From Syngnathus acus (taxonomy: Eukaryota > Chordata > Actinopteri > Syngnathiformes > Syngnathidae), in assembly GCF_901709675.1 (NCBI RefSeq), contig NC_051093.1, forward strand, positions 4,423,053-4,487,052: a stretch of DNA of 64,000 nucleotides, written 5' to 3'. The notes under the pieces are model-generated. The model worked only from the letters and a program-made list of their open reading frames with translations. It had not been told where the DNA came from and did no database searches. Within the stretch, counting starts at the first letter, position 1. Each line of letters begins with the position of its first letter. A program made the position numbers and the translations under genes. Below are positions 34,565 through 47,292 of this stretch, piece after piece.

Positions 34565-37500
34565 GTCACGGCCCATAGATGGATGTCATTGAGTTGATGA
34601 AGGAAGAAATGAGTCAAGGGAGGGAGCGGGTGTGCAAAGGCAAGAGGCCTGATGTGCATGGGGAGGGGAGGGGGGGGGCAGTGGGGGCGGATGCTCCATG
34701 CATTGCCGTCGAGACACTTTGCAGTTAGTGCGCCCCCACTTGCAATGAAGGCCATTCGGAGCGGTGCTTGTGTGCACGCGTGCTAATGGCGTTCCATTAC
34801 AATCCCCCAAAGGAGCTCTTTTTGTGCAAACGCACTCATTGTCTCACCGCGTTATTACGCAACGCTATTATGTCACCTGGAAACGAGCGCATTGACTGTA
34901 AGGTAATATATGTCGGTGCAACAACATTGGTAGTTGCGCGGCTCCGTCTTTTCTTCGCGGATGGCCGAGTCATTGAGGAGGAAGAAAAAGAAAAAGAACA
35001 ATGACACATTTTCTACTCTGCTCTGTTTTCCATCACTGAGAGCAATGAAGCAAATTTTCGAGGAGTCAGCGTAATAGGCACTGGTGGCGGTACATGTAAT
35101 CCGAAACCTCATCAAGGACGCATTTTGGCTCGGCGCAATTACAACGTCGCAAAAGTCGATGAGAGCTGACTATTAAATACAATGATTTTCCACATGTCAT
35201 CTCCCTTTATCGTTCTTGTCGCTCTGCGGAATCGATCCAATCAGCGGCAAAGCGCAGAAGGCAAACTTTCAAATCCGAGCGTCGCAATTCACAATGACAA
35301 CAGTAAACAACTCGCCGCTCTTTGGCCGCAACTTTTTTTTTTTAGGGAGCGAAGGTGTCGATGCGCAAAGGCTTTGGACTGGAGATTTGTGTTTGAGCAA
35401 GAGACAGATGTGTGCTGAGCCACGACGGCGATGAACCTCGTGGGAAGAGCTTTCGGAAAGCTTCCCACCGCTTCTCAAACTGACGAGCAAACACAAACAC
35501 GCTCGCAGCAATTAAACAGGGATTGTGGCAACAACTTGTTTCTCTTTGAATTTACGGCCTATGGTCAAAAGCAACTTTCTAGGGTGTTTCCAATCTGGCT
35601 GGCTGATTATAGGAAAAAACGATTATTCATTCGTTTCACATTTTTGTATCGTATATTCAACAACCAAAAGTCTACTACTCCAAACTGAAAAATGCTGTTT
35701 CCATAAGGTAAAATTGATTAAAATCTTTCCGATGAGTGAAAATTGATTAAAATCGGAAATACGATTTTATTTTGTGGCTGTGTTGACCGGTGTTACTTTC
35801 TGTGTTGCCAGTCGTGTTTGAGAGGTGTCTATAGGGACGAGTCGTTGGTAAAAAACGGTTCCAACTGTGGCATGTGATCTGGGAAGGAAGTCGGTAGGTT
35901 GGCTCGGTGGCCGTTATTAGTTGAGCTCTGTTAGACCATGTAATAGCCTCGCAGCACAATGGCCGCCCGCTTTTCCAAGAGACGACTTTGCCCGGTGTGA
36001 CATCCTCATATGGATGAGATTCATCGTACAGCCAAACACGCAGCATGAATGGCTGTGTGAAGTTTTTTTTTTTTCCTTCTCAAGTGTTTGCATAAGTGCT
36101 GATTTTGCTCTTCCAAACCCTTCAGCTCGGCATTTTTCCGTGCCCTCATCTCCTCGCCACTCATCGGCGCCGCCACGCAGCTTGCCTCCGGTGCCCTTTG
36201 CCTTAATTCGTCACACATTAGCTTCATATTACCTCCAGTGGTGCTTGTGTTCCCTCCCAAAAGTAGGAAAACAACAAGTGAACACATTTCAAATCATCAG
36301 GAAAACACATTTTCGCTTTGGCAGGAGGTTGACAAATTTTACCACGCGTAGGACGTTTTAGAAAATAAATTCCACCTGTCGCTGAAACTATCAATCAAAC
36401 CCTATTTTACATGTACCTCCGAATTTATCAGATTAACATAGATGTGTTGTCAATTTACAATTTTTTTTCTTTCTTCATTTTTGTCACGGCTTGGATCCAC
36501 TCCGGAACATAAGCACCCGCACATGTGCGCATGCAAGCAAGCGTCCAGTATATTTATCCATGTAATAAAGCCGCATTGTTCAAAGAGAGAAAATCGAGCG
36601 AGTGAATCAACACACGGCCCCGGCGCCAGAGCATTTTATGTGGCATCTGTTTTCCGTTCCTTTGCTGGGCACAAAGGGCTGGACCGGTGCCGCCGCAACG
36701 CCTCGGCCAATCGCTCACGGGCCGGGCTCGAGCAATCTGCCGGCTCACGGGGGATGTTTATCAATAAGCAACTGTTGAGCTCGGCAGGAGGACCGTTATT
36801 GGGTCAGCTCTGGCGGTGGGATCGTATCCGCTGCTCTCGTTTGGATTCGTTCTCTTGTCATTGTCTCTTTCTATTTTCCACATTGGTAGTTACTGTAATA
36901 CCGCTGGGATCTCATTAAGCCCCCAACTTCAAATCAACTACAGAGACGAGGCTTCTATATATATTTTTTTTTACATGATATAAAAAGTAAGTCATGAAGA
37001 GTTTTCCCTTTTGACACCTTTCCCTCAGTCGCCTTTGTCTTGCAGCCCGCGTCTGTCCATTCAATTAATTACAAAAATGCTTCACTGGCACGCACGCTGC
37101 ATTTTGCTTGTGCCAAGGATTTAGACAAAAAATCAAATAAAACCAAAACAGGCTGCCTCCTCATGTCCCCTCTCTCATTTCCGGCGAGACATGGGAAGAG
37201 AATGATCTCCGTCCTCGTTGGCCATCTTGAGTGCCTCCAATCTTCTGTCCATCTGCAAACACTCCTAAATTGACAAATCCGGTTTTGTTTAGCTCGCCAT
37301 TCGAGAAGAAAAGATGCCAGATTGGATGAATTAAATTCTACAGCATCTACATCTCCGCATGTTTCCCCAAATGGCTCCTTATCCCCCCCTCTCCCTCCCG
37401 CTCTTGTCCATTTTTATATGCCGAGCTAGGAGAGCGAGCCAAGACGAATCCACGAGCGTCTATCAAATAAATGCAAGGGCCTAGATGACCCACAAGCGCG

Positions 37501-40500
37501 TAGGTTTCCGCTTCCAGGATTGGGGTCCCGTGCCGGGCCCGAGGGGGGCATCGGCGTGGGTCACCGAGAGGAGATGAGCATCCTGGGAAAATGTCTCCTT
37601 ATTGGAATCGATCAGCCTCGCGGGCATCGTACCGGCCGAGATCAGCGCGGGATGCTGTCTCTGAGATCAGGAGGTGGACAATTTCAGCTCAAGAAGGGAG
37701 TGGTGAGCAATAGGGAGAGCAGGCAAAAGAGGTAGAAAATAGTAGGATGTAAGAAATCTTGATATTTGACTTGAGAGTATTGATTTTTTTTTTCTTCTTG
37801 AGCGTGTGCCTTGTGCACACAGCCTGTTATTAGATTAGAAGAAAATAACAGTGTCTTGTCAGACTTTGCGTGTATGTTGCAATAACTTGGCTATGTGCTT
37901 ATAAAAAGGAGTACAGTGGATGATCTGGTCAGTCTTGTAAAACTATAATTAACTAAAAAAAAATTGTTTTAGTACATCTGTTTTTTTTCTCGTCATTTTA
38001 ATTCTTGAAATAACTATGTCGTACTAAGTGGCGCCCTCTTGTGGAACATGAAAGAATCACTGATTTAACTATTTCAACATGAAGACCTGCAGTCCAAATC
38101 TAAACTGTTGGCCAATACTGGCTCCACTTTTTTTGCATGCACAAGAGTGTGTGCCGTCCAACTTGGATGTTATTTCTGCATTTGGAACGGAGCGCCTGTC
38201 TTTTTGGCCGATGTATCGGCGCGCTTGCTTTGGCGCCACTGGCACATTTGGCCGATGTCGGGATTAGGGGAAGATTATCGCAGTGATTACACAATATCTC
38301 CGCTCTAATGATCCCAACTGTTTGTTCATCTTATCAGCCACATTGCACCGGATACCATAAACGACGCTGTTTGAGAGATAACGTCCGGATTACGTCGCCG
38401 TCCTCCAACTCAAACCGGGTTTGCTACAACGCTTGTCTGAAGCCAGAGATGGACGTGCGCTGCTGGAAAATTCACGGCCGGTGACTCAGTGGGGTGACCT
38501 CCGAAGTCTGTACAAGCATTAGCTAGAGTGCTCATTGTTCATTGAGACAACGCAGTGACCCCCCCGGAGAGACCTCGCTCTACTGTGCAGCTGCAGCATA
38601 TTACCTGTACGTGTGCTTTAATACACTTTGTGGTGCGGGCGAGTACATTTTCTGGCTGTTGAGGGGAAGACGTATGAGGTTATTAGTGTTCCTGTGTGGT
38701 GTGTACATACAGCCCACCGGACCCGGTGGGAGGCGGGCTGCTTTCCGACACAGCGGTGACCTCTTGACTTCTACGTGAGCATGTGATGACAGCGTGGTGG
38801 TTTTAATCAAGTCAGGCGTTTGTTTGCTTAAACCGGAGGAATATAGTTAAGTGTCAACCCGTGTGTACGCGCGTGTTTCGTTCCATGCTTCTATGCTAGT
38901 CCGATCTCCCCATTACAGGGTCGATTAAGCCACTAATCCGCAAAATACACGCGGCCAACAGTATGGCACCGGGAAAAAAGAAATCTCTCGCGTGGAAAGA
39001 AAAAATGGCGGGATCTTTACTTCCTTGTTGCTGCGAGCTTAAGTCGCACACCAAAGCCGGCTGCTACAGAGCATGAGCACGAAAATGTGTTTTAGCGTCG
39101 GAGCCATAAAGGCGGGGGGGATTAACGGGGACCTTAAATCCTGGCAAAGCGGCCACCCTTAGACGCTCCCCTGGTCTCAAAGACGACTGAAAATGCATGT
39201 GGCAGGATCTGCGTTGGGTGAGATATTTTTCAGAGCGAGCGAAACGATGGTAATTGATGTCGCTACATTAAACCGGCATGGCGTAGACCTCTGCCAAAGT
39301 CGAACAATTCGAAACACGTCTGCCTGACTCGCTCGACTAGGAAAAAAAAAATAAATCATGAACCCATTTTATGCCTGATTTTAAAGCCGGGATTTATCCG
39401 CCCTTTTTCGGGTCGTTGTCTTGTAATAGCCGCTCTGACAAAGAAGCGGGAAATAATATCCAACCAATATTGTGCATTCACAATGCTTTGGAAAGTTGTT
39501 GTGCGTAAAAGGCACAGATGGATGAATAGCACATTTTCTGTTACGGGTCTGATATGGCTGTTTTGTGTTACAATTGTGGAGAGAGAAAAAAAATGCAATA
39601 AATTAAAAAGTACACTTCCCATCCAGTCTTTTCAGATTGTGATCAACTCGGCTTGGCTTCAAATTGAAAAGTTCAAACAAATTCAACAAACTTCCATATG
39701 GCTTCAATATTTGGACGTCCATATTATACTCCTAGAATAATTTACTCTCGAGGCACAGCTGAACTCATCCTTGCCGACTACTGTATGCTATCTATAATCT
39801 ATAAACCTTCCCTCGTGGTATTCATGCCTAGCCACGGGAAACAAAATGCTGATTTTGCTGTAACCCCCCAATCCACCTACAGAAGATCCGCTTCATATCA
39901 TCCACTCCTAATTGTACTCTCAGATTCACTAATGACCAACTCCCTATATATAGTATGTATCCCTCTCGTCCTGCTCCGCTCTCTGAAGCATCTCCATAAT
40001 CTCTAATTAAAGTGCAGGTAGTGTGATTTGAGTCTCCACTACAGAGACGAGGACCACAGCACCGCCGGCCTTGAAGTATTCTGCTTCCTCTGAGCTCTCC
40101 TGACTCCCCCTTCAGCCGCCCTCCACCCTCTGCCTAATTTGCCTTGATTCACTCAGAGCCATAATTTAGCCCTGAAGTGTTAATCATTTCTCTTCCCGTT
40201 TTAAAAGCCTCATCCTCCTTTCTTGTTCGTCTTTTTACAAAGTTGCCTGACTTAACAGCTGGGAATCAGGTCGCCCCTATTTTGTAGCGATAGCCCGTTG
40301 TCATGGTTACCTCGCGTTCAAAGAAGCGCTAGCTTCTTCACGACAACACAATGAGCATCTGACAGTTCCTGGCGTCGCCTCCGACCTGGCTCCGGGCGAT
40401 ATCCGTCAAATGTCGTCACCGGCGGGCGGAAACCCAAAACGTGACACTTGTGTGTTTATTCCCTCCTCGTAATCTTTGTTTTAATAGCCGCGGCCGGCAG

Positions 40501-40785
40501 TGGCGGCAAACACATCTCGTCGGTGGTCCATAGATCTCGACTCCTCTCAAAGGAGGCCGTTAATACGCTTGACCTCTCTCCCCGCAGACAGTCGCCCGCT
40601 CATCCGTCACCGGCCGGTGCTTATTGTGACAGCAGGAAGTGACTTCGCCGAGATCTGTGGGCCTCGTTGAACGAAAGCACATCCCGGGCTGTCTGGCCCC
40701 TATATGTCTTTATATCCGGATAGCGTCCAAACAAACGTCCTCTTCTATCGGATTATGATGACAAACCGCAGAATTGCCAGTTCTG
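34565..40785. other. Non-coding region, part of a gene desert
   Basis: No convincing coding exon on either strand. GC content is patchy, with moderately GC-rich segments (37.4-37.7 kb, 38.3-39.2 kb) between AT-rich ones. A GTGGCGCCCTCTTGTGG string near 38029 is a common fish short-repeat motif. An X-box-like site lies at 40297-40311. Confidence 0.45.
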
Positions 40786-40789
40786 CGCT

Positions 40790-41075
40790 ACATTAAAAGC
40801 CAACATACGGATGGTAATAAAACTAATTAGCATCTGGCGTCCCGCGGTAATTAGCATGACGCAATGCGAGCGCCGACAGTTCATTTGTCCGGCTTACTTA
40901 TCGCCCATAAAAGTGTAATTAGCCGTGTTAAGGGCACAGGTGATGTATTGTACTGGCGCCAGCCAATCATTAATAATGAATGGATGTCACCTCTGCTGAA
41001 ACTGCAGGCTGACAAAACCTGCCAGAGGTTGAAACGCATTCAAATGAAATCATCAGAGCCACAAAATGGATGATG
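40790..41075. promoter_or_regulatory. Candidate conserved non-coding element with homeodomain cores
   Basis: Within 286 bp there are three TAATTAGC(AT) cores (near 40831, 40848 and 40917), CCAATCATTAATAATGAATG near 40962-40981, CAGGTG and several CTGACA/TGTCA cores. The density and unique-sequence look are typical of developmental enhancers. Conservation cannot be tested here. Confidence 0.3.
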
Positions 41076-41079
41076 ATCT

Positions 41080-42880
41080 TACGTCTTTTTTTTTTCTTTT
41101 TTTCTCTCTTTACCTGCACAAGAAACTGCCCGAACTCAACAAACGCTATTCTTTCCATGAGATTTGCCGAGCACTACATTTCCATACAATTATACAAATT
41201 ATAATTTTTCAAGAAGGTTATGTCAAACAAGCAGCCCTACTCAAGTCGACTGGAGCAGGGGGGGGGGGGCAAAGGGCTCGTAGAAATGGAGAGACGCAAA
41301 TGGAGCTCATGAATAGCGCTTTAACCCGTGGGCGCACTCGAAATCTGTCGGGGTCAAACTGCAAACGCGGGGCCGGTCGGCGGTGGGGACGGCTGGCCGA
41401 GATCCAGAAAAAAAAAATATAAGCTTAATGAAAACCAGAGGCATTATAATTAAATCAGAGCTGGTTTTTAATTTCGCCTTTTTATCGGTTTGGTCTGTGT
41501 TTCTCTCGATGAGGTTCTCCGACTAGCCTTGTTGTTAATCTTCCGGGCCGCCGTGAATGTTTGGCCTTGCCTCGGCCACATAGAGAGATTCTCAGTTAGC
41601 CACTCTGCTCCTGGAAATGCATAAAATACAGTTATATATATATAAAAAAAAAGTAAACAAACATTAGTCAAGTCTTTAATGGACTATTTTTTTTCCAAAG
41701 CTAAAATCATAAAAGTTTGAGTTGTTTCCTTTATCGGTCGCCGTTGTACTTATTCTCGCTACGACATTAGCTTTCTTTCCAAAGGAAATCCTGAATAATG
41801 AAAAACGACAAAAGATTTGTGCTGAGCGGAGCATTGTAAATGGACATTTTAACAGCCCAATAAAATCAAATGGGATGAATTATTCAATTCCGCTTTTTTT
41901 TTTTTTCTTTGTATTTTAATTCATACAGCCTGCACCTGCAAAAAAGAGCAACAGCGTCAGTGATTGAAAGGATGAGGTGTAGAGGTGGCGGGGGGGGGGA
42001 TGAATAGTGTGCGGCAGTGAGCCGGTCCCTCAGGAGCACATTAAATGAACGCTTCTTTTATGTGTAGGTGTGTGATGTCCCTTTTTATTTAAAAGAAAAA
42101 ACAACAAAAAAAACCCGAACCTGCTCTCGCTTCTATAGCAACACGCTTCGGTGACGTGTAAACGGGGTTCTGCGTGCTCCCTGATAGCCGCCATCCTCGA
42201 GTGCTCCCACACTCCTTCACTTCACTGTCTTTTTTTTTTCATGCGTTAGTATTAACTCGGACTCGAGCTTGGAGTGGATCTGGAAAGTATTCACAGCACT
42301 TCACTTTGTCTGCATTTCATGTGACAGCGAATGGAAAAAAAAAACAGTCAGTTGAACTTCTCCCACCTGTGGGATTTGTTTTGAAAAAAATTGCACAATG
42401 ATAAATGCATTCATCCCCCTTTTAAGGAGCAGTCATCTGATTTAAAGAGCTTTTACGTCATCTCTGACCTCTGTTGGCAAGCCTTGGTTATTGCAACAAC
42501 ATGAATAGCGAGCGCCTACGCGTGGGCCTGCTCCCGCCCGCGTGGGAGACTCGCTTTGTTATCGAAACAACATCGCCAGTGATATGAATTAGTCGGCTAA
42601 TTAGACCAGAGATCCGACAGAAATTTTCCGAATAGGTAATATATCACCAGGCCCCAAAAAATACAAAGCACTGCAATAATAATAGTGCTGTGTCACTTGC
42701 TTCGCTGAGCCCCCACGCCTTCTCCGTAAATGCTTCAGCACTTTTCTGCAGCATTTAGAGTAGCTACTTGAAATACATTTACTGGAGGTATTCAGATGGC
42801 CAGTCACAGCTAATTAGGAAATAAGAAGTTGCGATATTAATCATGCCTTTAACATCACAACCGTGACATGACGCCTTTGT
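41080..42880. other. Non-coding region
   Basis: Contains a 12-G run at 41258-41269 and a 10-base G run near 41990. A GC-rich block with CGCGTGGG strings at 42515-42550 ends in TAATTAG at 42598-42604. No coding exon was seen. Confidence 0.4.
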
Positions 42881-42883
42881 GTT

Positions 42884-43620
42884 CTAACTACTTACAAAGT
42901 GGATTCATTCTGTCCAGATGCTAAATGTCAGTGTCTTAAAATCTTTATTAACTGTTTTAGGTTACATTTAGTGTTTCAGTTATACAAACATTATAAAATT
43001 ATAATGATAAATTATAAAAAAAAGTTAAGCACTGTGTAATAAAATAAAATGAAAGGCTAATGCTGTTAGCTTATGCTAATTTCGCAACCAACAAAACATA
43101 GTAGCTCAACAGCTATGTTTTCTAACTACTTACAAAGTGGATTAATTCATTCCAGACGCTAAATGTCAGCGCCTTAAAATCTTTATTAACTGTACTGGCT
43201 ATATTTTAGGTCATATTTAGGGTTTCATTTAACGATACAAGTTGACCACAGTGTAATGAAATGAACGAATGAATGAATGAATGAATCTTTATTTCGAACA
43301 TGATTTAAAAAATAAACAAATAAAAAACAAACAATATACATCACTGTTCGAAAATAAATCCAATTAGAAAATAAACTAAAGGCTAGTGCTGTTAGCTTAT
43401 GCTAATTGGATAACCAACAAAACACAGTAGCTCAACAGCTATGGGATTAATTCATTTCAGACCCTAAATGTCGTATTACAATCTTTTTGGCAATGTTTTA
43501 GATCATGTTTAGGGTTTCAATTATAAATAAAAGTTAAGCACTTTAGAATAAAGTGAAACGGAAGACTACTGCTGTTAGCTTATGCTAATTGTGTATCCAA
43601 CACACCACTGTAGATCAGCA
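42884..43620 (+). repeat. Three diverged tandem repeat copies, one with a nested insertion
   Basis: Each copy contains TTCATTCYRGAYGCTAAATG-like text, AATCTTTATTAACTG or its relic, TAGGGTTTCA, and ends with GCTGTTAGCTTATGCTAATT followed by CAACA. Copies run about 42884-43115, 43120-43443 and 43444-43620. The middle copy carries about 120 extra bases at 43258-43385 and the third is truncated. The unit of about 240 bp was not recognised. Confidence 0.65.
43258..43385 (-). mobile_element. Probable LINE 3' tail nested in the repeat
   Basis: GAATGAATGAATGAATGAAT followed by CTTTATTTCGAACATG and an A-rich stretch. Read on the minus strand this looks like the 3' end and short tandem tail of a fish non-LTR element. 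It interrupts the second tandem copy, so it inserted after that copy formed. Confidence 0.4.
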
Positions 43621-43624
43621 CAAT

Positions 43625-46375
43625 AAATTTCTTTAAATTAAAGACTTAAATAGGAGCTTCCTAATATCGAGAGTGACAAATTTGGACACTTGCACACATT
43701 TTTGTCGCGATCGCTTGCAGAGTGCAAGTCAATTAGCGCCAGAGAGTGCCACGCACGTTGTGTTCATGACAGATGGCGAGTTTGAATCCGTAAGCAGTGT
43801 TAAAATCTCCTCTCGCGCAAACACACTCGCACCTGTTTTTGTCGTTGATTTACTTTTGCAGCTGTGCATATTTGGAATGTGTGAGCTGCAGGCAAGGAGC
43901 ATGAAGGGGAAGGGGCAAGGAGGGGGGGGGGGCGATGTGGAGAGGATACAACTTATGTGCAGCAAAGCCTCCGATAAAGCCACTGAAATGCTTCCTAAGC
44001 TTTACACTTACTCCGAAACATGTCATCTAGGATTAAGTTATAAGCCTTTCTTTCTGGAAAAACTATTAACGGCTCTTCTTTTTTTTTTTTTTTTTTTAAT
44101 GTCCTTGCAGCTGTGGAAAAAAAAAAAAAAACACTTATCAAGTTTTAGGAATTGGTAAACAAGTTCGAATGGCCTTGCAGTGTAATTTAGGCGCACCGTT
44201 GCTGCTTCTCATTTACCTTGCCTAAATAGTCCGTGAATGGAGTTCAGCGGGATGACTGAAAAGTTGGTAATGAAGGACAAAATGTGTAAAAAGATGGAAG
44301 AGCACTTACTGAGCGAACTTTGTGTGAAAATTGAGCCTGAAAGCCTTGTCTCCTGCGGTCTGATCTGTTAAAAGCGAGGCTATTAACCTTTCCGATGTAC
44401 CTCGTCTTTTTTTTTCCGGGGGGTTGCAAAAACAGCAGGATCGCTGTCTTAAAAAAAAAAACACTTTTTATGATGTCATTCAACTTTGTACACATTTTAT
44501 CGTGTTTTTGTGCAGTGTTGATGATGTCGAGCACTTTTATTATATTCCAACTCTGGGGGAATATCTTTGCGCGTTGGCTTCCTGTCAGTGGAACGCACAA
44601 CAACTGGAGCCGGGCATCACCTCCTTTTTTCCCCCCTCTTTTCGTTCTTCTCCTAAATCAATTCTCAATGGCGGACTTCAGTAAGCTCATTAGGCTCTCG
44701 CCGGGCAGCAACTCTATTCCAGCTGCATAATTACCACACTTCTGCCTCCACTCCCCCCCCCTCCTTCCTGTTTTGAAAGAAGCACCTTCATTCCGGGAGC
44801 GACGATGATTATTGTTATGATACATCACTTGGGAGCCGAGAACTGGAAATATTCTTTACACCGCGCTGGCTCACCTCTACAAGCTGTGCGCTCGCACTCT
44901 TAGATGAGCTACTTAGAGATAATGATTACAACGGAGTTTTCAAAACCTGCTTTTGCCTGTTGCAAAGCAGCGAGCAAGTCAAAGTCACTCGAAAAGTGGA
45001 TTTAGATTGTGTTCAGTACATATCCTGCTGTTTGGAATTCAATGCTTTTAAAAAAAAAATAACATTGTGCAGACGTTAGTAAAATACATCAGGGTGGACA
45101 ATGACAGGACTATTGTTAGCATTTAATAGGCATGTAGCAAAATGGTCATATGCTGCGCCTACATGATCCAAATGGCTCACTTTGTAATAATTACCTCCCA
45201 GGGAAGAAATAGAAATGATAAAATGGAGGCAACACATTCTACTGGAACGTGTGAAAACGTTTGGCCGCCTCTAATAAGACTTGAGAATTTGATTATTCCG
45301 CTCCATTTTTTTAATGACGACTGATTGATTCCGATGAGGACGCACCGACGCACCTTATATTGACCCGGGAATATTACGTATGCCACTTTCCATTTGATCT
45401 CTATTGTCTGTCACGTCCTCGTACACGCCGAAACGGAATCGCCTTTGGCGGGTTCGCCGGCGTGTGAAATCGACGTTGCGTATCTGCTGCATTTACATAT
45501 GTTCCCTTGCGCCCGCATAGGAACGTGTACGGCGGCTATATGCTCACATGAAAGCGTGCATTTGTTTGGATCCCGCCCATGTGTTGTGAGAGCCTCGTGT
45601 GTAAATAAATGCACAGATGGGATTCGGGTGGTGAGAGCAGCAGAGGGCAGCCATTTTGCCTTCGGGGGAGGTGTCAAAGAAATATGAAGATAATAAGTAT
45701 ATATTAAAAGACATCCATATGCCTAATTATTCGGGACACCAAAGACCTGGATCTTATTAGTTTGTCCAAGTGTACTTCGATGACATGTGAGTGTATATTA
45801 AAAACAGTCAATCCCGGAGTGGCTCTCACGCAAACTCGTGCCTCGGCTCCCAAGTCTTCAGAGAGCCGATGTTTCATTAAACCCGTCCGATCCGAGCGCG
45901 GCGTCCCGCCTTCCTGTTTACCTCACCGAGGGCTTCCCAGTGGGAGAGCATCTCACGCCGGAGTGTGCGCTGGGAAAAATGACATTTTCAATCCAACCCA
46001 CACATGGAGGGAGTGACTCAACAAGCACTTAGCGCCTGGGTTCAGCACCTCTCCGAACATGTTTTATTAAATGTTGCTGGGAGCCAGAAACCCCCCCCAA
46101 ATCGATAAAGAGAAGCTTCATCCAGAATATTTAAACGGTAAATTGCCGCGAGGGGTTCTCATCAGGAAAGTGGAAATAAAAACGGTAAAGTTGGCACATT
46201 TGGAAAACAAAAATCTGTCGTTTGCCACTTTACTTTTTGGATGTAGCCTAGCACGGCTAGCAGTATCTTAAATATCTTTGCTTGGAATGGCGCCCCCTCT
46301 CTAGCAGCGCAGGAATTGGCGCAATCTCGCAAAGGGGCCCTCGCTCGTTCCGAGGTGAATACGTTTCTTGAGGGG
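43625..46375. other. Non-coding region
   Basis: Includes an 11-G run at 43922-43932, long T and A runs near 44080-44130, and T-rich or C-rich tracts. No coding exon was found. Confidence 0.4.
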
Positions 46376-46379
46376 GTGA

Positions 46380-46562
46380 TTAAATGAGAACATTGCAGAG
46401 GAGGTGATAGATGAAACGAGAGCGAAGGAGCATGAGAAACCGGGCGGAGGAGAAGTGAAAATTGGCAGGTGGGTGGAGGAGAGCGAGGCAGGGCGAGAGT
46501 AAAAGACATTGTGGAGGAAAAAAAAGAGTGGATGAAGATTTAAGGAGGAGGAGGAGGAGAGT
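46380..46562 (+). repeat. Polypurine-rich tract
   Basis: The plus strand is mostly A and G over about 180 bases, ending with GGAGGAGGAGGAGGAG near 46543-46558. It has the opposite bias to the tract at 34146-34560. Confidence 0.55.
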
Positions 46563-46741
46563 TTTGGTGAAGCCCGGTTGCAACAATAACTGTTTCATTA
46601 TTCGGTGCGAGGAAGGCGGAAGCATCCCCGAGACATTTACCGAAACAGCTCGGGGGTCACATGCTCACATCAGTCTATTTTGAAAATTGCTACACTGTTT
46701 CATGTAACGACGGAGAGAAATGTCACAAAATCATGGCATTT

Positions 46742-46774
46742 GAACAGGAGTGTGTAGTCTTTTTATAGCCAGTG
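46742..46774 (+). repeat. 3' end fragment of the GGGGTGTGTAGAC dispersed repeat
   Basis: GAACAGGAGTGTGTAGTC followed by TTTTTATAGCCAGTG, a close relative of the fragment at 34031-34064. Confidence 0.5.
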
Positions 46775-47104
46775 ATGATTTTATCGGTGATAGGTTCCCG
46801 CTCACTCAAAACGTTAATGAGGAAGACATCTATAAAAAAAAAATGGATGGATGGGTATTACGCAACTGAGACGAGTTTGATCATTGCTACCGTGTATGAA
46901 TTCAGATGATGTATCAATATTTTGACGCACATTTGCTTTCAGACGAACGCTCGCCTCACAGCAAATATGCTTGAGCGATGAAGCCCCGTTTGAAAATTCA
47001 CATGACGTGTGAGCACGGAACAAAAACGTAAGCGTGACTTTAATGATATGCGCGTCTATTTTTACTGTATGTGTGAAAGAATGCACGGGAAGGGAAGCGT
47101 GAAC

Positions 47105-47292
47105 GCATCAGTCAGCCAGATGGGCGTGTCTGGTCCGTGCGGCGGCCTCGTCGCCGGCCCTTATTAAAAAGCATTAAACAACGGGCCCGGCTCGTCATTA
47201 ATCAGCCAGGATGGACGACAGCCCGGCCGGGCTATCGGACTCCCGCATCGCCGCGTGCCCGGCGGGGCTGTTCTTGCACCAGGTAATATTCC
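47105..47292 (+). promoter_or_regulatory. GC-rich candidate regulatory element or small first exon
   Basis: A GC-rich block containing AAAAAGCATTAAACAACGGG and CGTCATTAATCAGCC, then an ATG at 47211. It is open for 24 codons (MDDSPAGLSDSRIAACPAGL then FLHQ) and is followed directly by CACCAG|GTAATA at 47282/47283. This could be a conserved enhancer, or a short coding first exon spliced beyond the window. No partner exon was found. Confidence 0.25.

Noticed and set aside
34095-34592. Open frame of 165 codons on the plus strand
   Set aside because: It lies in the polypyrimidine tract and translates to runs of F, S, L and P. This is a composition artefact.
36442-36918. Open frame of 158 codons
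   Set aside because: No domain, odd composition, and no conserved codon pattern is visible; probably chance.
43673-44158. Open frame of 161 codons
   Set aside because: It includes G-run and poly-T/poly-A translated stretches, and no splice or domain support exists.
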